Assembly: GCA_902782145.1 (NCBI GenBank)
Contig: CACZLZ010000013.1
Coordinates: forward strand, 1-58,282
DNA length: 58,282 nt
Direction: 5' to 3'
Source: an uncultured Aeromonadales bacterium
GTDB lineage: Bacteria > Pseudomonadota > Gammaproteobacteria > Enterobacterales > Succinivibrionaceae
Shown: positions 54,259 through 58,282 of the stretch, in pieces
Position numbering within the stretch: position 1 is the first letter of the stretch
Layout of the letters: each line of letters opens with the position of its first letter
Made by a program: the position numbers and the translations under genes
Notes under the pieces: model-generated
The model's database searches: none
Seen by the model: the letters and a program-made list of their open reading frames with translations, nothing else
Told to the model about the DNA's origin: nothing

Positions 54259-57057
54259 ATGGAAAGCAGATTCTTCACCAACCGATCAGAAGTCACCTTC
54301 CTTGACAAACTTAAGAGCAACATTGACTCTTGCAGCGCTTTTTTCTTCTCCGTCAGTTTCATCAAAAAGCCCGGTCTGAAACTCATCGCCCCCAACCTGG
54401 AAGCGGCCTTGGCCCGGGGTGCCTGGGGCAAGTTCATCACCTCAACTTATCAGAATTTCACAGATATCGACTCCCTCAAGTATCTCCATGATCTCCAGTC
54501 ACGCTACCCTGAGCAGTTTGCCTGCCGGCTAGACAAGGAATGCTTTCACGATTTCACCGGGAACACCGTAGGCTTTCATTCCAAAGGATATCTGTTTGAG
54601 GTGCGGGATCACACCGAACTTTTGGTGGGCTCCTCCAACATCACCCTCTTTGCCCTGCTGAAGAACATTGAATGGGACGTGGCTGTCACCGGAAGCAAAG
54701 CCGATGACACCACCTATGCCGCCGCCAAACGGGAATTTGAGACATTGTGGGCTCAGACCTGTCCCCTAACCCAGGAACTCATCCAAGAATACAAAACACG
54801 CCTTTACTATTCCATCGAACGCTGGGATATGGACTACTGCATAGCCAATAGCGCCGTGAAACCCAACCATATGCAAAGGAAGGCCCTCAAGGAGCTGAAC
54901 CGGATCCGGGCCATGGGAGCCGCCCGGGCACTGATCACCGCCTCCGCCGGCTCTGGCAAAACCTTCCTTGCCGCCTTTGACGCACTGAATTTCAATCCTC
55001 AAAGGCTGCTGTACATTGTTCATGAGAGTTCCATCCTCATGAAATCCTATGAAACCTTCGCCACAGTTTTTGGCAGTGACAAAAGTTATGGCCTTTTTAA
55101 CGGGGACTACAAAGAGCAGGACGCTGACTTTGTATTCTCCACCAATGTCACCATGGCCAACTCCCTGGAGATGTTTAAGCCCAATGAATGGGAATATATC
55201 GTCATCGATGAGTGCCACCATGCAACTGCGGCAACCTACCGGAAGATCATCGATTACTTCACCCCAGAATTTCTTCTGGGTATCACCGCAACTCCAGAGC
55301 GCATGGATGGAGAGGACGTTTACAGTTTGTTTGATCATAACGTCCCCTATGAACTCCGCCTCCGGGATGCCATCATCAACCAGCTGGTGGTGCCTTTCCA
55401 CTATTACGGGATCCGGGATGATCTGATTGAATACGATCTCAAAGAAACCAAGGGACACAGTTTTATTGAAGCCTTCTCCCAGGAGGATCACTGCGATTTC
55501 ATCCGACGGATGATTGAAAAACACCGGCTGCCCAACGAAAAACTTAAGGCCCTGGCTTTCTGTCGGGATGTTTCCCACGCCATCCGCATGGCCCAGGCCA
55601 TGGAGGATTATTACAAGACCCGCTATCTCTGCGGCAAAAATTCCGTGGGTGAACGGATCCAGGCCTACCATGATCTCCAGGAGGAATCCGCTGATCTGGA
55701 GATCCTCTTTACCGTTGATATTCTCAATGAAGGCGTGGACATTCCCGGAGTGAACATGGTCCTGTTCCTCCGCCCTACAGACTCCCAAACCATTTTCATC
55801 CAGCAGTTAGGCCGCGGTCTCCGGAAGAAAGAAGGCAAAGAATATGTGACCGTCCTGGACTTCATTGGCAACCACTACAAGCGCAGTGTGCAGATCGCTT
55901 TCGCCCTGGGAAGTATGGCCAAAAACTTTGTGGTGGAGAAAAAACTGGTAGCCGCCCTGGTAGCCGAAGATTTCAGGAGCATTGGTCTGGCCGAGCATGG
56001 GGTTGAGATCCATCTGGATGATCTGAGCAAAAAGGAGATCCTGTCTTACATCAACGATGTCAATTTCAACACCCGGCCCTTCCTCCAGCAGGACTACCAG
56101 AATTTCAAGAAATACATCGGCTCACCAAGTTATCCCGCCCACGTGGATTATCTGAACAATGACTGCGCCCCAGATCTCATCCGGTTTATGCAATCCCGGC
56201 TCAACGGGCGCAAAAACACCTCCTATCTGGGCTTTCTAAAGGCCGTTGGCGAAAGTGATCTGCCTTCCTTCAGTGAACGCCAGGAAGCATTCATCGATCA
56301 TGTATCCGCAATGCTACCTATTGTGCGCCCAGAGGAATACTTGATCATTCAGGCACTGCTGAAAGCCGCCGGCAATGCCACCCTGGACAAGATCGCAAGT
56401 CACATCACCAACAACACGCCCCGTTTCAGAGAAGATCAATGTGAGCACGCCCGGCAGCTTCTCCTGGAAAGCGGGTTCTTCACCCTTAAGGGGGAAATCC
56501 TTTCTTTCAACAACCTCACCCTGGATCTGGACTTTGTGGACTTCCTCCAAGATCTCCTGGAATATGGCCTGGGCAAATACGCCGTGGACTTTGACTTCGA
56601 CGCCAGCAGATCAGAGGCAATCTTCCACCTCTGGTCCAAATACCGTAAGGAGCAGGTTCAGCAACTGCTGTTGAAAAATCCCCGGGACATTATGAAAGGC
56701 ACCAAGTTCTATAATGACAGGGTTTACGCCTATGTCACCGTCATCAAGTCCGACAGTACAGATGACAACCTGAAATATGCTGATGGGTATCTGGATGAGA
56801 ACACTTTCCAATGGGAATCAGAGGCCCATATCAGCGACAATGATCTGCGGAAGTTGAAAGAAAGCCGGGAGATCCATATCTTTGTCCGGAAGGTGAAAGA
56901 TGAAGGGGGGATCACCCTGCCCTTTACCTACATCGGCAAAGGGCATATGAAATATGTGGAAGGTTCTAAAAAGACCAATGGCGCACATCTTTTCCACATC
57001 CCCATGGAAGTTACGGCACCGGAAGATATCTACTTTGACTTCAAACTGCCAGGCTGA
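54259..57057 (+). CDS. PLD-nuclease/SF2-helicase fusion (DUF3427-type)
   Basis: A 932-residue multidomain protein. Residues about 10-175 are a phospholipase-D-like nuclease domain with HSKGYLFE and LLVGSSNITLFAL (HxK plus the downstream S-N motif). Residues about 210-590 are a superfamily 2 helicase: Walker A ITASAGSGKTFLA, Walker B VIDECHHA, motif III ITATPERMDGED, motif VI QQLGRGLRKK. The C-terminal 300 residues resemble DUF3427. The ATG at 54259 has AGGA five to eight bases upstream and begins at the conserved PLD start. Such proteins are often found in defence islands; the exact role is not established. Followed by a nuclease gene. Confidence 0.85.
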   Translation: MESRFFTNRSEVTFLDKLKSNIDSCSAFFFSVSFIKKPGLKLIAPNLEAALARGAWGKFITSTYQNFTDIDSLKYLHDLQSRYPEQFACRLDKECFHDFTGNTVGFHSKGYLFEVRDHTELLVGSSNITLFALLKNIEWDVAVTGSKADDTTYAAAKREFETLWAQTCPLTQELIQEYKTRLYYSIERWDMDYCIANSAVKPNHMQRKALKELNRIRAMGAARALITASAGSGKTFLAAFDALNFNPQRLLYIVHESSILMKSYETFATVFGSDKSYGLFNGDYKEQDADFVFSTNVTMANSLEMFKPNEWEYIVIDECHHATAATYRKIIDYFTPEFLLGITATPERMDGEDVYSLFDHNVPYELRLRDAIINQLVVPFHYYGIRDDLIEYDLKETKGHSFIEAFSQEDHCDFIRRMIEKHRLPNEKLKALAFCRDVSHAIRMAQAMEDYYKTRYLCGKNSVGERIQAYHDLQEESADLEILFTVDILNEGVDIPGVNMVLFLRPTDSQTIFIQQLGRGLRKKEGKEYVTVLDFIGNHYKRSVQIAFALGSMAKNFVVEKKLVAALVAEDFRSIGLAEHGVEIHLDDLSKKEILSYINDVNFNTRPFLQQDYQNFKKYIGSPSYPAHVDYLNNDCAPDLIRFMQSRLNGRKNTSYLGFLKAVGESDLPSFSERQEAFIDHVSAMLPIVRPEEYLIIQALLKAAGNATLDKIASHITNNTPRFREDQCEHARQLLLESGFFTLKGEILSFNNLTLDLDFVDFLQDLLEYGLGKYAVDFDFDASRSEAIFHLWSKYRKEQVQQLLLKNPRDIMKGTKFYNDRVYAYVTVIKSDSTDDNLKYADGYLDENTFQWESEAHISDNDLRKLKESREIHIFVRKVKDEGGITLPFTYIGKGHMKYVEGSKKTNGAHLFHIPMEVTAPEDIYFDFKLPG

Positions 57058-57223
57058 ATGCTGGACAAACGATCCGTGACCAAGGATACAAATTTGGCAG
57101 AGACAGAAGCATAAGCAGAGGCAGAGGCCGAAGTAGAAAAACGCCTCCTGGGATCTGGAACAGGCTCGCAGCAGCGGCCTGGCGTCAGGAGTTGATGCTC
57201 AAAGACAGACCCAAAGGAAAGAA

Positions 57224-57580
57224 ATGACAGAACACACCAAAGGGATCATGGTGAGCTCAGAGGACTTTGCCGAACTCAGTTTCCGGGACACCTCCGATGA
57301 AAGTTTTTACCATGGCTTTGTTCTGGGGATCCTGGGCACTGCACCCAAAAACCGCAACCGGGAATTCATTGACATCAGTTCTATTGCCGAAAGCGGCGAC
57401 GGCTACTCAGACATCCTGATCGCGGATCGCCAGCATCATCTTGGAGTAATTATCGAATTCAAAAAGACGGAAGACAAGAACCTGTCCTCCATGAACAGAG
57501 CCTGCCTCCAGGGGCTGGAGCAGATCATAACCAAACAGTACGACACCAAACTGAAACATTTCTTGGAGAGAATTCATTGA
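57224..57580 (+). CDS. PD-(D/E)XK nuclease-domain protein, possibly a truncated DUF1703 protein
   Basis: A 118-residue protein with AAAGGAAAG before its ATG. It matches the C-terminal nuclease domain found on AAA-ATPase/DUF1703 proteins: SFYHGFVLGIL, then GDGYSDILIADRQ (active-site D) and GVIIEFKK (E-x-K). The catalytic triad is therefore intact. The usual N-terminal AAA part is absent: either this is a stand-alone small nuclease or the 3' remnant of a longer gene. It lies 166 bp after the helicase gene and overlaps the next small ORF. Confidence 0.72.
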   Translation: MTEHTKGIMVSSEDFAELSFRDTSDESFYHGFVLGILGTAPKNRNREFIDISSIAESGDGYSDILIADRQHHLGVIIEFKKTEDKNLSSMNRACLQGLEQIITKQYDTKLKHFLERIH

Positions 57581-57755
57581 GTTTCTGACAACATCTGAGC
57601 TCGCAGAAAAGTGGAAAATTACAAGAAGACGTGTTTCCAAGCTCTGCAGCGAGGGGCGAATCAAGGGAGCTGTGCTCAAAGGAAATACCTGGCTGATCCC
57701 GTCAGACGCCAAAAGCCGGAGGACCCGAGACGGCTTAAGTTGGGAAGGGAGCTGA
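57576..57755 (+). CDS. Small helix-turn-helix protein, unusual start
   Basis: A frame of 59 codons reads FLTTSELAEKWKITRRRVSK and continues LCSEGRIKGAVLKGNTWLIP, the typical pattern of small MerR/excisionase-like DNA-binding proteins. It has no ATG, GTG or TTG; the in-frame ATT at 57576 overlaps the stop of the nuclease gene. Translation could use ATT by coupling, or the ORF may be 5'-truncated. The HTH itself looks complete. Confidence 0.5.
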   Translation: MEFLTTSELAEKWKITRRRVSKLCSEGRIKGAVLKGNTWLIPSDAKSRRTRDGLSWEGS

Positions 57756-57812
57756 AGTAGCAGTAGTAGATTACCAGTTATGTTTTCGGTTAGCTAAAAA
57801 AGGTTGGTAAAT

Positions 57813-57866
57813 ATGACACAGTCCGATAAATTTGGTTTTGAAGATATTCTTGATTATTTTTCCTAA
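57813..57866 (+). pseudogene. 17-codon ORF cut off at the border of an IS
   Basis: An ATG with AAGG upstream starts an AT-rich frame MTQSDKFGFEDILDYFS and stops just before the transposase-bearing DNA. The most likely reading is the 5' stump of a gene disrupted by the insertion; a genuine mini-peptide cannot be excluded. Confidence 0.3.
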
Positions 57867-58282
57867 TTCCCGTGGCTACGGACGCCTATCTTAACTGTGA
57901 CCAGGACTCAATGTAAGCAGGCACCTGATCGTACAGATCTTCAGCAAATCCACTGGCAACGCATACCCGTTTGAGTTCCTTGAGCGTTCCGCCGACCCAG
58001 TGCTTCCTGGTCTTCTGGCCGTAGTTAATCGTGGTTCCGGCGGTGATCTCTATGATGTCAGTAACGCTGTAAGTTTTTCCCGGGATTGGCTTCTTCCTCT
58101 TGTCCTCAAAGAACCGTTCTTTGGTCAACTGTGACTTCAGTTCAGCCAGGATGCTCAGTGCCACGAAGGCCACAACGAACCGACCTTCCATGGTATCTTG
58201 TCTGTGTGATCTGGCTGTGTCCAACTTAAAGCCCATCTTCCCAGACTTGAAGCACTTTTCGATATTGTCCCTTCTTCTGTAG
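57867..58282 (-). mobile_element. IS4-like insertion sequence, continuing beyond the window
   Basis: The 3' part of a transposase gene and about 20 bp beyond its stop are present; the other end lies outside. The exact left end cannot be fixed without the opposite inverted repeat. Confidence 0.7.
57886..58282 (-). CDS. IS4/IS1634-like transposase, C-terminal part only
   Basis: The frame runs to the last base of the window and reads YRRRDNIEKCFKSGKMGFKL (the Y-x-x-x-x-x-I-E signature of IS4-type DDE transposases), then EGRFVVAFVALSILAELKSQ and a basic C-terminus. About 130 residues are seen; the catalytic aspartates lie to the right of the window. Confidence 0.85.
   Translation of the reverse strand, partial: YRRRDNIEKCFKSGKMGFKLDTARSHRQDTMEGRFVVAFVALSILAELKSQLTKERFFEDKRKKPIPGKTYSVTDIIEITAGTTINYGQKTRKHWVGGTLKELKRVCVASGFAEDLYDQVPAYIESWSQLR

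Overview
The window reads as chromosomal DNA of a GC-rich Gammaproteobacterium. The best support is conserved gene order: queA-tgt-yajC-secD-secF; trmJ-iscS-pepB-ndk-rlmN (the ends of the enterobacterial isc region); perM divergent from bepA; yejM next to cnoX; and a malE-malF-malG-malK operon. Several features (a mal transporter without lamB, malM or malT nearby, a reduced isc cluster, the overall protein flavour) make me think of the Succinivibrionaceae/Aeromonadales side of the class, but that placement is inference. GATC is strikingly over-represented, in coding and non-coding DNA alike.

Left part (1-15.7 kb) is a genome-defence and DNA-maintenance region. On the minus strand it carries a complete type I Wadjet operon (jetA-jetB-jetC-jetD, 13980 down to 6022) followed by sbcD-sbcC (5568 down to 167). 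On the plus strand lies a hipBA pair (14302-15694) with two near-identical 16-bp palindromes in its promoter. All four Jet proteins carry long acidic, Gly-rich or repeat-rich segments on top of their recognisable cores.

Middle part (15.9-33 kb) is mostly housekeeping on the minus strand. It holds rlmN, ndk, pepB, iscS and trmJ, with iscR, iscU, iscA, hscBA, fdx and iscX absent between trmJ and pepB. Then come a lipoprotein, an exported protein and a Sel1-repeat protein that I cannot assign to a pathway. A complete ISAzo13-type element lies directly upstream of the Sel1 gene. The queuosine/Sec operon queA-tgt-yajC-secD-secF follows.

From 33.4 to 35.3 kb an AT-rich two-gene RloA/RloB (AbiL-like) defence cassette sits after the queA operon. 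It is followed by a candidate small RNA with its own promoter, operator-like palindrome and terminator, and by a solitary flagellin gene with a sigma-28 promoter. The maltose transporter operon (42.3 down to 37.1 kb) has a candidate class II CRP promoter and an intra-operon terminator after malE.

Right part (43-58.3 kb) carries envelope and quality-control genes: yejM, cnoX, perM, bepA, a DUF2066 protein, mntP and a membrane diguanylate cyclase. These are separated by long gene-free GC-rich spacers with short repeats. The right edge holds a PLD-nuclease/SF2-helicase fusion, a small PD-(D/E)XK nuclease, a small helix-turn-helix ORF and an IS4-like transposase that runs off the window. This is a probable second defence island. 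Most other long ORFs on the opposite strand are GC-rich shadows and are not annotated.
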